DNA of 17,734 nt from Chryseosolibacter sp040902445. Its GTDB lineage: Bacteria > Bacteroidota > Bacteroidia > Cytophagales > Cyclobacteriaceae. This document shows, one piece after another, positions 1 through 8,361 of the stretch (its first letter is position 1; each line of letters starts with the position of its first letter). The translations under genes were made by a program, and so were the position numbers. The notes beneath the pieces are model-generated. The model had not been told where the DNA came from. It saw only the letters and a list, made by a program, of their open reading frames with translations, and did not search any database. The stretch spans positions 1-17,734 of the forward strand of contig JBBDXJ010000262.1 of NCBI GenBank assembly GCA_040902445.1, written 5' to 3'.

Positions 1-2
1 AA

Positions 3-2417
3 CAACCACATCTGAACTATTCCCTTGCCCATTGCAATACCAAAGACCCGATCCTGAAAGAAAGATAGTTTGGGCTCACGGGCAAAGAAGGGAATCATGG
101 GGAGGATTGTAAAGATCATTACTACTACCTCGACAACACACCCACACATTCTTATATGAAGATGCTGTATAAATATCCGCAGCTGGAGTTTCCCTATCGG
201 GACCTCGTGGAGAAAAACCGGAAGCTCAACAGATCACAACCTGAATATGACCTTATCGATACCGGTATCTTTGATGACAACAAATACTTTGATGTGTTTA
301 TTGAATACGCCAAGGAATCAACCAACGACCTGGTGATAAAGATCTCCGCCCACAACCGTGGACCGGAAAAAGCAGTTATTCATCTCCTCCCTCAGGTGTG
401 GTTTCGCAATACATGGGCGTGGGGAAATCACCCCTATAAACCCTCCATGTTCAGGGATAACAAAGGTGTGATCAGGATAAATCACAAAAGTCTGGGCGAT
501 TATTATTTGTACGCCGAAGGCGACCCTGAAATACTTTTTTGTGAAAATGAAACCAACTCTGGTCGTTTATACAAACATCCCAGGCCCGGGACGTTTAAGG
601 ATGGCATCAATGACTTTATCATAAGCGGACAAAAGGATTCGCTTAACGCGTCAAATCAAGGAACGAAAGCCGCGTTTCACTATAAACTCACCATCAGCCC
701 AGGAAAATCAAAAGTTATCCGGCTGCGCTTATCCGATAAGTTTCTTTCTGACGCTTTCGCGGATTATGATACTATCTTCGACCTGCGCGAAAAGGAAGCG
801 GACGCCTTTTATCACGCAATGCAGCATAACATCAAAACGCAGGATGAAAAGAATATCCAGCGCCAGTCTTTTGCGGGAATGTTGTGGAGCAAACAATTTT
901 ATTACTATGATATAGATCAGTGGCTGAAAGGGGACCCCGCCCAACCGCCACCTCCTCCTTCAAGACAATCCATTCGAAACCATGAATGGAGACACCTCAA
1001 CAATGCAGACGTGATCTCCATGCCGGATAAATGGGAATATCCGTGGTATGCGGCGTGGGATCTCGCTTTCCATACCATTCCCCTTTCCATGATCGACCCC
1101 GAATTCGCCAAACAGCAACTGATCCTGCTCACCAAGGAGTGGTACATGCATCCCAATGGTCAGTTGCCGGCTTATGAATGGTCCTTCAGCGATGTCAATC
1201 CCCCTGTTCACGGATGGGCTACGTGGCGCGTCTATCAGATCGACCAGAAGATAAACAATGGTGTGGGCGACCGGAAATTCCTCGAAGAAGTATTTCACAA
1301 ATTGCTTTTGAATTTTACCTGGTGGATCAACAAGAAGGACTACAAGGGGAATAATATTTTCCAGGGTGGTTTTCTCGGCATGGATAATATAGGAGTATTC
1401 GACCGCAGCAAACAATTACCCGCTGGTGGACTCATCGAACAATCGGATGGTACAAGTTGGATGGCGATGTTTACCTTGAACATGCTACGCATTTCACTCG
1501 AACTGTCGAAAGACAATCCTGTTTATCAAAGTCTTTCTACCAAGTTCTTTGAACACTTCCTGTACATCGCCGGAGCTATGTCAAATGTCGGGGTTGATAG
1601 TATCAACCTTTGGGATGAAGATGATGAGTTTTTCTATGACGTCCTGCACACCCGCGACAATCAGCGCCTCAAAATCAAACTGCGCTCGATGGTGGGTTTG
1701 ATACCACTTTTTGCCGTGGAGGTTCTGGAAGAAGAGATCTTCCGGAACAACCCTGAATTCAGTCAGCGGTTACTCTGGTTTTTGCATAACCGGCCTGACC
1801 TCGCTAACCTGATCTCGAGATGGCATGAAAAGGGAAGGGGAGAACGCCACCTTCTTTCCCTGCTGCGCGGTCACCGTATGAAAGCCATTCTCAAACGAAT
1901 GCTGGATCCGAATGAATTTCTCTCTGACCATGGCATCAGAGCCCTCTCAAAAGTATACGAAAAAGATCCATACACGTTCCATGCCGATGGAATTGATTTT
2001 GCCGTTAAGTACACACCGGGTGAGGCAGAAACAACATTGTTTGGCGGCAATTCGAATTGGCGCGGTCCTGTTTGGTTTCCCGTAAATTATCTGATCATCG
2101 AATCACTTCAGCGCTTCCATCACTATTACGGCAGTGATTTCAAAATAGAACACCCGACAGGTTCGGGAAATATGCATACGCTCAAAGAAATAGCCAACGA
2201 CCTTTCCGACCGGTTGATCCGCCTCTTTAAGAAGGATACCAACGGTCAAAGGCCCTCCTTTGGCAGCTATAGAAAATTACAGGACGATCCCCACTTTAGC
2301 GACCACATCTTGTTCTTCGAATATTTTCACGGCGACAACGGCCGCGGCGCCGGCGCAACCCACCAGACAGGGTGGACGGGGCTGGTGGCGAAATTGATCC
2401 AGGAGCGGAATAAATGA
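3..2417 (+). pseudogene. GH63/MGH1-like glycoside hydrolase, 5' end outside window, interrupted by an in-frame TAG
   Basis: This is the C-terminal ~800 residues of a predicted cytoplasmic (alpha/alpha)6-barrel glucosidase of the mannosylglycerate-hydrolase-like GH63 group. The longest open stretch begins at ATG 156, but the same frame upstream reads KDPILKER, a TAG stop at 66-68, then FGLTGKEGNHGED and YYYLDNTPTHSYMK. That is the usual family sequence with Leu replaced by a stop, so ATG 156 is an internal Met and not the true start. Counting from ATG 156, Asp302 in YAAWDLAFH is the probable general acid, Glu623 or Glu625 in GEAETTLFGG the probable base, and WRGPVWFPVN (635-644) is the family signature. 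A proline run lies near residue 265. The remaining 753 codons are open, so the lesion is recent, is a sequence error, or leaves a truncated product. No signal peptide is visible. Substrate is unknown; family members cleave glucosyl or mannosyl linkages. The family call is firm; pseudogene status is less certain. Confidence 0.8.
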
Positions 2418-2421
2418 GTTG

Positions 2422-2489
2422 TAAGTATTAAGTTTTAAGTTAGTACATGCATATTCAGGAATCACCACACCCTTACATCTTAATACTTA
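2422..2489. repeat. Facing heptamer repeats forming an inverted repeat between convergent genes
   Basis: On the plus strand, three 7-bp units TAAGTAT, TAAGTTT and TAAGTTA run from 2422 to 2442. On the minus strand, TAAGTAT, TAAGATG and TAAGGGT run from 2489 down to 2469. The outer parts pair as a perfect 11-bp inverted repeat (2422-2432 with 2479-2489) around a 46-base loop. The minus-strand units encode the last residues and the TAA stop of the DUF2723 gene. The structure could act as a bidirectional 3'-end element, but the loop is long and there is no U-tract of the usual kind, so that role is a guess. Confidence 0.7.
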
Positions 2490-5400
2490 TCCCCAGGTCA
2501 GCAAGGCGTTGTTGATATTGGTTATGCCCTGATTTTGCGAGCAACTCAGCCGATCGCCGGAGAAGATAAACGTCGAGATCACCGGGTTTTTCATCAGCCC
2601 CGATATCGGACTTGACGAGATCATAATAATAATCAAACGCAGCTTTGGTCAGGGAATCCGCCAGCTGATTTCTATTTATTGAGAGAAGGATCTCCGCCGC
2701 CTGGACGTTCGTATACGAAGGCCTTAGATGTTTGTGGTACAGTTTTTTTGTCGCCTCCACCAGAACCTTTTCAGCCATGTCGATATTTCCCTCATCCAGG
2801 AAGGCCATAGCGAGCTCGTTAAACGATTGCCGGATTGGAACAAGCATTCTTGCGTGGTGATCTTCATAACTCAAATGGATTGAAGAATCCTTGAGATTGC
2901 TGTAGTCGGCTTTAACGATAAGGTTTTCATAACTCAACGCGGTGTTGACCGGTATATTTTCGTCAGGGTTTTTATCGGGCTTGAGCCTGAACACCGCACC
3001 CTCCTGAACGACGTATTGCGACAGGTCCACGCCAAGGGTATTCATCGAAGTGTAATTGAAATGTATCGGCCGTTTCCATTCATTGCTGACGATCAGATCC
3101 AGTATCGCGAGAACATTTTTAGAAACATAGTCGCCGGTGATCTGTAAAATTATTTCGTTTGCGGTATCGCGACTGGAAAAGACATTGCTGTTGTTTGAAG
3201 ACAATTCTTCGTACGCCCCGAGTCTCAGTGTTCTGGATGGAAGAATATGATAGGGCTCGCCGTTTCGGGTAAACATCGTCAATGCCGGATGTTCATTCTT
3301 TAACAATTGCAGATACTGGCGAAAGTCAATGCCGCTCTTGATACTTTCCTGGACGTAGAGCACATCATTTGCGCCGTACTGGCGATAATCTTTTTCATTC
3401 AGCGCTAGATCAAATGCGCCTGAATCATAATACGATTTCCTTAACTGATTGATGTACCAGTCAGTGTTCATGTAACTCAATACCATTACCCTGACATCGG
3501 TTCGGAACCCCTCCACCTCCTGGACATACCAAAGGGGAAAGGTATCGTTATCTCCTCCCGTAAACAGTATTGAGTTTGGCGCACAGCTTTTCAAAACGTT
3601 CCGTGCGTTATCCACCTGGAACGTTCTACCCGAACGATCGTGATCGTCGTAATTCTGATACAACATCCACAGCGGCATGAAAATGGCGATCAGGACAGGG
3701 ATAATAATTCCTGATTGGATTTTTGAGGCATATTTCCCTATGGATAATATCCCTAGTCCAATCCAGATACAGAACGCGATGTATGAACCAACGTAAATAT
3801 AGTCCCGCTCCCTGGGTTCGTTCGGAGTGGAGTTCAGGTAAAGCGCCAGGACTAGCCCTGTGATCAGAAAAAATATCGCAACGCATATAAACCCATTTCG
3901 ATCGTGTCCATATTGAAAGATTGCGCCAATCATTCCCAGTAACAGTGGGATCATCCAGTACTGGTTCCTCGCGCTTTCAAAATGTGAATTACCTAACCTC
4001 TGCCAGGGTTTAAGCCATGTACTGTGTTGTTCGTCGCTCAGCCTGCCAGCGAAGTTCCACATGAAGTATCGCAAATACATATGTCCCAATTGATAGGTAA
4101 ACATGAACCGGAGGTTATCGGAAAAAGCTGGCTTTTCATTCGGCTTCAGTCCCGTCCAGCTGCGATAAGTTGAAACGTGATCTTCATCGTTGCTATAGAT
4201 ACGCGGTAAGATGGTTTGTTTGGAATCATAATGATATTCGGGCAGTGTACCTGCTACATCATAAGTTTTTCCGGATTTATAGAATATTTCTTTCTTCGCG
4301 CTGATATCCCGGATTTTTGCATCGAAGTATGGACCGTAAAGCAATGGGCTTGATGGATAGGATTCCCGGTTCATATAGGCCTTGATCATCGCAAGGTTCT
4401 CCGGATTGGTCTCATCAATAGGAGGATTGTGATTGGACCTTATAAACAGCATCACATAAGGGAGAAACCCCAAAAGCAGAAAAATGATGGCCCACGCGTA
4501 TCGTGTTACGATCGCATATTTCCGGATGATCGTCCAAAAGAAAAATACAAGGAGGATGGTGAGAATAACAGGCCCAGAGTAAAATGGGAAATGCAGTTGG
4601 TTTACAAAAAACAGATCAAAAGAAAAGGCCAGCTCAAAAAGACTTACGGCGACAAATCTGTTAATGATGAGTACAATTGCAAAACCCGCTGAAATTGAAA
4701 GTATTGTATTTTGAAAAGTAAGTTTTCTTTTGACGGTGGCCCATGCAAACGGCAAAAGCGGGATGGCCAGCAAACACATAGGATGAACACAGTAAGCGAG
4801 TCCCGCGAGATAAAAGATCAAAACAAGGCGCCGGGATCTTAGAGGTTCTTCAAGGTCTTTTCCCGTGAGGATCAACCAGACGATCAGCAACAGGAAGAAG
4901 CAGGCGGGGCCATACGTTTCGGCTTCTACTGCCGAAAACCAGAATGTATCGGAGAACGCAAGGCATAAACCGCCTCCGAAAGATGATAGAACCAGGATTA
5001 AGTTCTGGTGTCTGTCGGTCCTGCCGATCATGTTCTCTCCGAGGTAAAAAATGATATAGTAAACCAGGCTGATGGTCAGCGCAGAAAAAAAACCACTCAT
5101 CAGATTAAGGCTCCAGGCTACCTTGAAAATATCGCCAAAGGAAATCATGATAAATAACCTTCCAATCAACAGGGACAAGGGTGTGCCCGGCGTGTGGGGC
5201 ACCTGGAGTTTATAGGCTGAAGCAATGAACTCGGAACAGTCCCACAGGCTCGCCGTTGGCTCCAGGGTCATCAGGTAGGAAATGAAGGCTATGAGGAACG
5301 TTAGGCCGCCAAAGATGTGTTTCATTTTGTTGTTTTTCCATCCAATAAACGAGTTGGAAAGAGTATTGACACCGGTTATCCCTAAAACAGGAAACAGAAA

Positions 5401-5544
5401 GCCGGCCAGCAGGATCGGTGGTGCTATCCAGAGGGTATTGATGCCGAAACCATTTTCCACAGGATCAATGGCCATGAGGATATAAGCTGCTGCTATCATA
5501 AACCCGGCGGCGATAAACCACAAATAATCTTTTTCCGTAAACAT
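2473..5544 (-). CDS. DUF2723 (PMT/TMEM260-like) polytopic membrane protein with extra N-terminal two-helix module
   Basis: A 1023-residue inner-membrane protein. The DUF2723 core starts near residue 74 (MKHIFGG) with a helix, followed by TLEPTASLWDCSEF (Asp102, Glu105) and VPHTPGTPLSLLIGRLF, the invariant start of this family. About ten to twelve membrane helices extend to roughly residue 600. A soluble region follows, containing GGDNDTFPLWYVQEVEG, and the last ~120 residues are helical and TPR-like. The animal relative TMEM260 is a protein O-mannosyltransferase, so lipid-linked sugar transfer to proteins or glycans is plausible; bacterial substrates are not established. Residues 7-58 form two additional hydrophobic helices that I would not expect in the family. 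Translation probably starts at the ATG at 5544; the alternative Met74 (codon 5325-5323) would give the canonical form. The C-terminal ISIKM is encoded by heptamer repeats. The gene is divergent from the histidine kinase and convergent with the hydrolase. Confidence 0.9.
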   Translation of the reverse strand: MFTEKDYLWFIAAGFMIAAAYILMAIDPVENGFGINTLWIAPPILLAGFLFPVLGITGVNTLSNSFIGWKNNKMKHIFGGLTFLIAFISYLMTLEPTASLWDCSEFIASAYKLQVPHTPGTPLSLLIGRLFIMISFGDIFKVAWSLNLMSGFFSALTISLVYYIIFYLGENMIGRTDRHQNLILVLSSFGGGLCLAFSDTFWFSAVEAETYGPACFFLLLIVWLILTGKDLEEPLRSRRLVLIFYLAGLAYCVHPMCLLAIPLLPFAWATVKRKLTFQNTILSISAGFAIVLIINRFVAVSLFELAFSFDLFFVNQLHFPFYSGPVILTILLVFFFWTIIRKYAIVTRYAWAIIFLLLGFLPYVMLFIRSNHNPPIDETNPENLAMIKAYMNRESYPSSPLLYGPYFDAKIRDISAKKEIFYKSGKTYDVAGTLPEYHYDSKQTILPRIYSNDEDHVSTYRSWTGLKPNEKPAFSDNLRFMFTYQLGHMYLRYFMWNFAGRLSDEQHSTWLKPWQRLGNSHFESARNQYWMIPLLLGMIGAIFQYGHDRNGFICVAIFFLITGLVLALYLNSTPNEPRERDYIYVGSYIAFCIWIGLGILSIGKYASKIQSGIIIPVLIAIFMPLWMLYQNYDDHDRSGRTFQVDNARNVLKSCAPNSILFTGGDNDTFPLWYVQEVEGFRTDVRVMVLSYMNTDWYINQLRKSYYDSGAFDLALNEKDYRQYGANDVLYVQESIKSGIDFRQYLQLLKNEHPALTMFTRNGEPYHILPSRTLRLGAYEELSSNNSNVFSSRDTANEIILQITGDYVSKNVLAILDLIVSNEWKRPIHFNYTSMNTLGVDLSQYVVQEGAVFRLKPDKNPDENIPVNTALSYENLIVKADYSNLKDSSIHLSYEDHHARMLVPIRQSFNELAMAFLDEGNIDMAEKVLVEATKKLYHKHLRPSYTNVQAAEILLSINRNQLADSLTKAAFDYYYDLVKSDIGADEKPGDLDVYLLRRSAELLAKSGHNQYQQRLADLGISIKM

Positions 5545-5592
5545 GGTGTGTCAAGTCTGTTACAAGGCTATCGAAATAAACTGCACACCACC

Positions 5593-5646
5593 GTTAAGCT
5601 CTGTAAAGAAGTGTTAACAGAGAGTTAAAAAAGGCGAACTTCTTAA
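5593..5646. promoter_or_regulatory. Helically phased GTTAA repeats in the divergent promoter region
   Basis: The 133-bp gap between the DUF2723 gene and the kinase contains GTTAA at 5593, GTAAA at 5603, GTTAA at 5613, GTTAA at 5624 and CTTAA at 5642. The central three are 10-11 bp apart on the same strand, the spacing at which OmpR/PhoB-type regulators bind tandem half-sites. An overlapping inverted repeat CTCTGT (5599-5604) and ACAGAG (5617-5622) with a 12-bp spacer is also present. Binding by the adjacent response regulator is inference. AT-rich DNA can produce such matches by chance. Confidence 0.35.
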
Positions 5647-5677
5647 ACTCTATTATTTAAAAGCTTATTTTTAATCT

Positions 5678-6910
5678 ATGAAGAATAAAAATTTACGAGG
5701 GGTGATTTTGTTCGGAACGGCGGTGCTTACCGGTCTTTTTTTAGTTCAGGTGTACTGGTTTAGAAAAGCCTTTGACGTCGCGGAAAAGCAGTTCGACCAC
5801 AGTGTTCAGATTGCGCTGATGCGCGTAGCCGATTCGGTAGCTCCAAATGCCGAAGTAAAAAAATTATCTTCCAATTTCTTTTTTGTTGCCACTGAAAGTA
5901 ATCTGGACAACCAGGCCGTGGATACCCTGCTGAAAAAAGAGCTGCTTAGAGGAAGCCTGGCGCTGGACTATGAGTTGGGAATCTACAATGCTGACGACGA
6001 TACCTTGGTTTACGGGCAATATGTGGAGGCGACGAAAAAACAGTTTATCGAAAAGGAATTTCACGACAAGATTACATCGGGAAGAGAAAAGAATTTTGCC
6101 GTTTATTTCCCGCGCAAGGAGAGTTATGTGATGGCGCAACTTAATATCTGGATGTTCTCCACGATTGTACTTTTGCTGATGATGGGCTTTTTCGCCTATG
6201 CGATATTCATCCTGCTCAGAGAGAGAAAATTTGCCGAGTTGAAGAATGATTTTATTAACAACATGACGCACGAATTTAAAACCCCGGTCACCAATATTGG
6301 TATTACGGGTGAGATCATTAGAAAGAAGATTCCTGAAGCGGCGGGGGTGAATGTATACCTTGACATCCTCCTAAAGGAAAATGAAAAACTGAGACAAAAG
6401 ATCGATCAGGTTCTCCTGGGATCTTCGGTCGATCATCTCGCGCGCCCTTGCCTGGAGCGTGTCGACGTGCATCAGCTGATCACGGAATGTGCTGACGCTT
6501 TTCAATTGAAGGTGCAGGAACGGCTTGGAAAAATCTACCTCGATTTTCACGCGAAAAGCACCTTTATTTTAGCTGACCGAGATCTATTGACGCAGGCCAT
6601 TAACAACGTGATCGACAACGCGGAGAAATATTCACCTGGTAAACCCTGTATCGTTGTGAAAACGCGCGATCAACGCAATGGGATTGAGATCGACATTGTT
6701 GATGCGGGCATTGGGATCCCGGAGAGAATGCGGGGAAAAGTATTTCAAAAGTTCTTCCGGGTGCAGCAGGGAGATGTTCACAACGTAAAAGGTTTTGGAC
6801 TGGGATTGAATTTTGTAAAAAATGTGATCAGGTCGCACCAGGGTAAGGTGAGTCTCTTCAGTGAGCTACAGAAAGGTACCGAAGTTAGAATTTTTCTTCC
6901 GAGAGCATGA
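5678..6910 (+). CDS. Membrane sensor histidine kinase (RprX-like)
   Basis: A 410-residue sensor kinase. Residues ~8-27 are the first membrane helix and ~153-178 the second, enclosing a periplasmic sensor of ~125 residues with no recognised fold. The HisKA dimerisation helix contains MTHEFKTPVTNI, with phospho-acceptor His198. The ATPase domain has the N box NNVIDNAEKYS (~309), G1 DAGIGIP (~342) and G2 GFGLGL (~372). All catalytic motifs are present, so it should be active. There is no HAMP, PAS or receiver domain: the second helix runs almost directly into the H-box helix, as in RprX-like kinases of Bacteroidota. The stop overlaps the response-regulator start (ATGA), indicating a co-translated cognate pair. 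The signal sensed is unknown. Confidence 0.93.
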   Translation: MKNKNLRGVILFGTAVLTGLFLVQVYWFRKAFDVAEKQFDHSVQIALMRVADSVAPNAEVKKLSSNFFFVATESNLDNQAVDTLLKKELLRGSLALDYELGIYNADDDTLVYGQYVEATKKQFIEKEFHDKITSGREKNFAVYFPRKESYVMAQLNIWMFSTIVLLLMMGFFAYAIFILLRERKFAELKNDFINNMTHEFKTPVTNIGITGEIIRKKIPEAAGVNVYLDILLKENEKLRQKIDQVLLGSSVDHLARPCLERVDVHQLITECADAFQLKVQERLGKIYLDFHAKSTFILADRDLLTQAINNVIDNAEKYSPGKPCIVVKTRDQRNGIEIDIVDAGIGIPERMRGKVFQKFFRVQQGDVHNVKGFGLGLNFVKNVIRSHQGKVSLFSELQKGTEVRIFLPRA

Positions 6911-7617
6911 GTGAACGTCCCAGGATAATGTTGGTTGAGGATGACGAAAGTCTTGGCTTCCTGTTAAAAGATACCATGGATTCCAATGGATGGAGTGTGA
7001 CATTATTTCAGAATGGTGAAAAAGGGTTGACCGCTTTTCACAACCAGGTTTTTGACCTGTGTATCCTTGACATTATGTTGCCGACCAAGGATGGATTTGA
7101 ACTTGCTGCCGAGATCCGTAAATACAATCAAAGTATTCCGATTGTCTTTCTAACCGCCAAAAGCCAGCTCGATGATCGCATCCGCGGTTTCCAGATCGGC
7201 GCCGACGATTACGTCTGCAAGCCGTTCAGCATTGAGGAATTCAAGTGCCGTATCGAGGCTATTCTCAAACGTTCTTTTGGAAGTCAGTCTTCAGACCGGA
7301 ATTCGGTTTTGAAAGTCGGCGATACCACCCTTGATGTCTATAATCTGATACTTGATGCAAAGGGTGTCAAAACCCGGCTTACCTATAAAGAATGTAAACT
7401 GCTTCAAATGTTTTTCCGCCATGCCGGCAAGCTCATTGAAAGAGAAGTATTTCTAAAGACGATTTGGGAGGATAACGGTTTTTTTGTCGCCCGCAGTATG
7501 GATGTTTTTGTTTCCAAACTTCGGAAATATCTCAGCAATGATCCCCAGCTGAGAATAGAGAATATAAGAGGAGTGGGGTATATATTGAAAGCAGAAAGTT
7601 CAAAGCAGAAAGCTTAA
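6907..7617 (+). CDS. OmpR-family response regulator (RprY-like)
   Basis: A 236-residue regulator that accepts phosphate from the overlapping upstream kinase. The receiver domain (5-120) has the acidic pair Asp12/Asp13, phospho-acceptor Asp55 in CILDIMLP, the conserved Thr83 and Lys105 in CKPF. The winged-helix DNA-binding domain (~135-229) includes LTYKECKLLQMFF, the recognition-helix region ARSMDVFVSKLRKYL, and the closing IENIRGVGYIL. The usual domain ends there. The extra tail AESSKQKA and the TAA stop are encoded by a run of 7-bp repeats, so the 3' end appears to have been overrun by a repeat. Targets are unknown; the phased GTTAA sites upstream of the kinase are candidates for autoregulation. 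Confidence 0.95.
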   Translation: MSERPRIMLVEDDESLGFLLKDTMDSNGWSVTLFQNGEKGLTAFHNQVFDLCILDIMLPTKDGFELAAEIRKYNQSIPIVFLTAKSQLDDRIRGFQIGADDYVCKPFSIEEFKCRIEAILKRSFGSQSSDRNSVLKVGDTTLDVYNLILDAKGVKTRLTYKECKLLQMFFRHAGKLIEREVFLKTIWEDNGFFVARSMDVFVSKLRKYLSNDPQLRIENIRGVGYILKAESSKQKA

Positions 7618-7621
7618 AGCT
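7587..7621 (+). repeat. Heptamer tandem repeat, five units, overlapping the response-regulator stop
   Basis: The five 7-bp units are GAAAGCA, GAAAGTT, CAAAGCA, GAAAGCT and TAAAGCT. They encode the last residues and stop of the response regulator. Bases 7602-7621 match the reverse complement of 7879-7898 at 17 of 20 positions, so the two runs face each other across the intergenic element. Confidence 0.75.
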
Positions 7622-7665
7622 AAGCCAATCCCCCCAGAGTCATGCATGTTCAATCCCGGTTAGAT

Positions 7666-7848
7666 CCCCCTCAGAGTCACGCGTCTCGCGACGGACTCTG
7701 AGGCGCCGGAGACGAAAATAGTTCGTCAACGCGATATGTTCCAGCGAGCCGATCCTCCCGGTAGGTTATTCCGCATGCCATATCGTGTCTTAGCCAATAC
7801 TCTGCTCCGCTCTCCTCAGAGTCCCGGAAACCGGTGACTCTGAGGGGG
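7666..7848. repeat. 183-bp palindromic element with 15-bp perfect inverted ends (MITE- or REP-like, or structured RNA)
   Basis: CCCCCTCAGAGTCAC (7666-7680) is the exact reverse complement of 7834-7848. The inner 10-mer CCTCAGAGTC recurs in alternating orientation at 7669-7678 (+), 7694-7703 (-), 7814-7823 (+) and 7836-7845 (-). The DNA or RNA can therefore fold either as two local hairpins or as one long-range stem. Inside lie a 6-bp hairpin GACGAA/TTCGTC (7711-7727) and a 7-bp pair CGATATG/CATATCG (7732-7738 with 7779-7785). A fifth, partial copy CCCCCAGAGTCA begins at 7631. I see no open reading frame of note and no clear target-site duplication. Confidence 0.7.
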
Positions 7849-7878
7849 ACGGTAAATATCTTTTGTGGCCCAGGCCCC

Positions 7879-7906
7879 AGCTTTTTGCTTTCCGCTTTTT
7901 GCTAAA
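7879..7906 (-). repeat. Heptamer tandem repeat, inverted partner of 7587-7621
   Basis: The plus strand reads AGCTTTT, TGCTTTC, CGCTTTT, TGCTAAA, again with a 7-bp period. It lies downstream of the 183-bp element and upstream of padR. With the run at 7587-7621 it encloses the element, so the 344-bp space between the two genes is a nest of inverted repeats. No gene is visible in it. Confidence 0.7.
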
Positions 7907-7961
7907 AGTGCTTGCATTTTTCCAAAATTTTCACTCTATTTACTTAACAAAATATAAGCAA

Positions 7962-8288
7962 ATGGGCAAAGAATATCTCGGTGAATTTGAAGAACTGGTC
8001 CTGACGATGGTGGGGGTTTTGCAGGATGATGCGTATGGGGCCGCCATCAGCGACGAAATTGAATCCAGACTAAAACGCGATGTGAACCTGAGCGCTGTTC
8101 ATGTTACACTTTACCGCCTGGAAGACAAAGGCTACATCAAATCGAAAGTAGGAGGGGCGACCAAAGAAAGGGGAGGGCGCCGCAAGCGAATTTACACTAT
8201 CACGAGCGCCGGATTTGCAATGCTTAAAGTCATTAAGGAATCAAGATTGGAACTCTGGAAGTTGATCCCGCAATTGAAAATTGTCTGA
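7962..8288 (+). CDS. PadR-family transcriptional regulator
   Basis: A 108-residue winged-helix repressor-type regulator. The PadR core is evident: LGEFEELVLTMVGVLQDDAYGAAISDEIE, a recognition region around LSAVHVTLYRLEDKGYIKSK, and a basic wing KERGGRRKRIYTITSAG. An in-frame start exists at 7863, but it lies inside the heptamer repeat and would add 33 non-conserved residues, so ATG 7962 (MGKEYLGEF) is chosen. The short form without a long C-terminal dimerisation region is the one usually found beside FtsX-like orphan permeases. It lies 73 bp upstream of the first permease and probably controls that island, possibly in response to a drug-like ligand. Ligand and operator are unknown. Confidence 0.92.
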   Translation: MGKEYLGEFEELVLTMVGVLQDDAYGAAISDEIESRLKRDVNLSAVHVTLYRLEDKGYIKSKVGGATKERGGRRKRIYTITSAGFAMLKVIKESRLELWKLIPQLKIV

Positions 8289-8297
8289 CATGAAAAA

Positions 8298-8332
8298 AGT
8301 TTCCAGTTTCCGGTTTCAAGTTGCCTGTTTGT
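8298..8332 (+). repeat. Heptamer tandem repeat between padR and the first permease
   Basis: The five 7-bp units are AGTTTCC, AGTTTCC, GGTTTCA, AGTTGCC and TGTTTGT, starting 10 bp after the PadR stop. The AGTTGCC unit recurs in the repeat at 11054-11074, so the intact permease gene is flanked by same-orientation repeats of one heptamer family. Confidence 0.7.
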
Positions 8333-8361
8333 AAACTGTCATCCATTTTAGATTTTGTGTA

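Noticed and set aside
960..1415. Minus-strand 151-codon open frame opposite the glycosidase
   Set aside because: It lies antisense to conserved GH63 sequence and has no recognisable domain; it is a shadow frame.
7834..7860. Intrinsic terminator after the response regulator
   Set aside because: The strong hairpin at 7814-7845 is followed by GGGGACGG, not a U-tract.
7587..7906. Insertion sequence between the regulator and padR
   Set aside because: Inverted ends are present, but there is no transposase open frame and no target duplication that I can see, so I call it only a palindromic element.
7863..7961. Upstream start for the PadR protein at 7863
   Set aside because: The added 33 residues come from heptamer repeat and promoter-like DNA and are not family sequence; ATG 7962 fits the conserved start.
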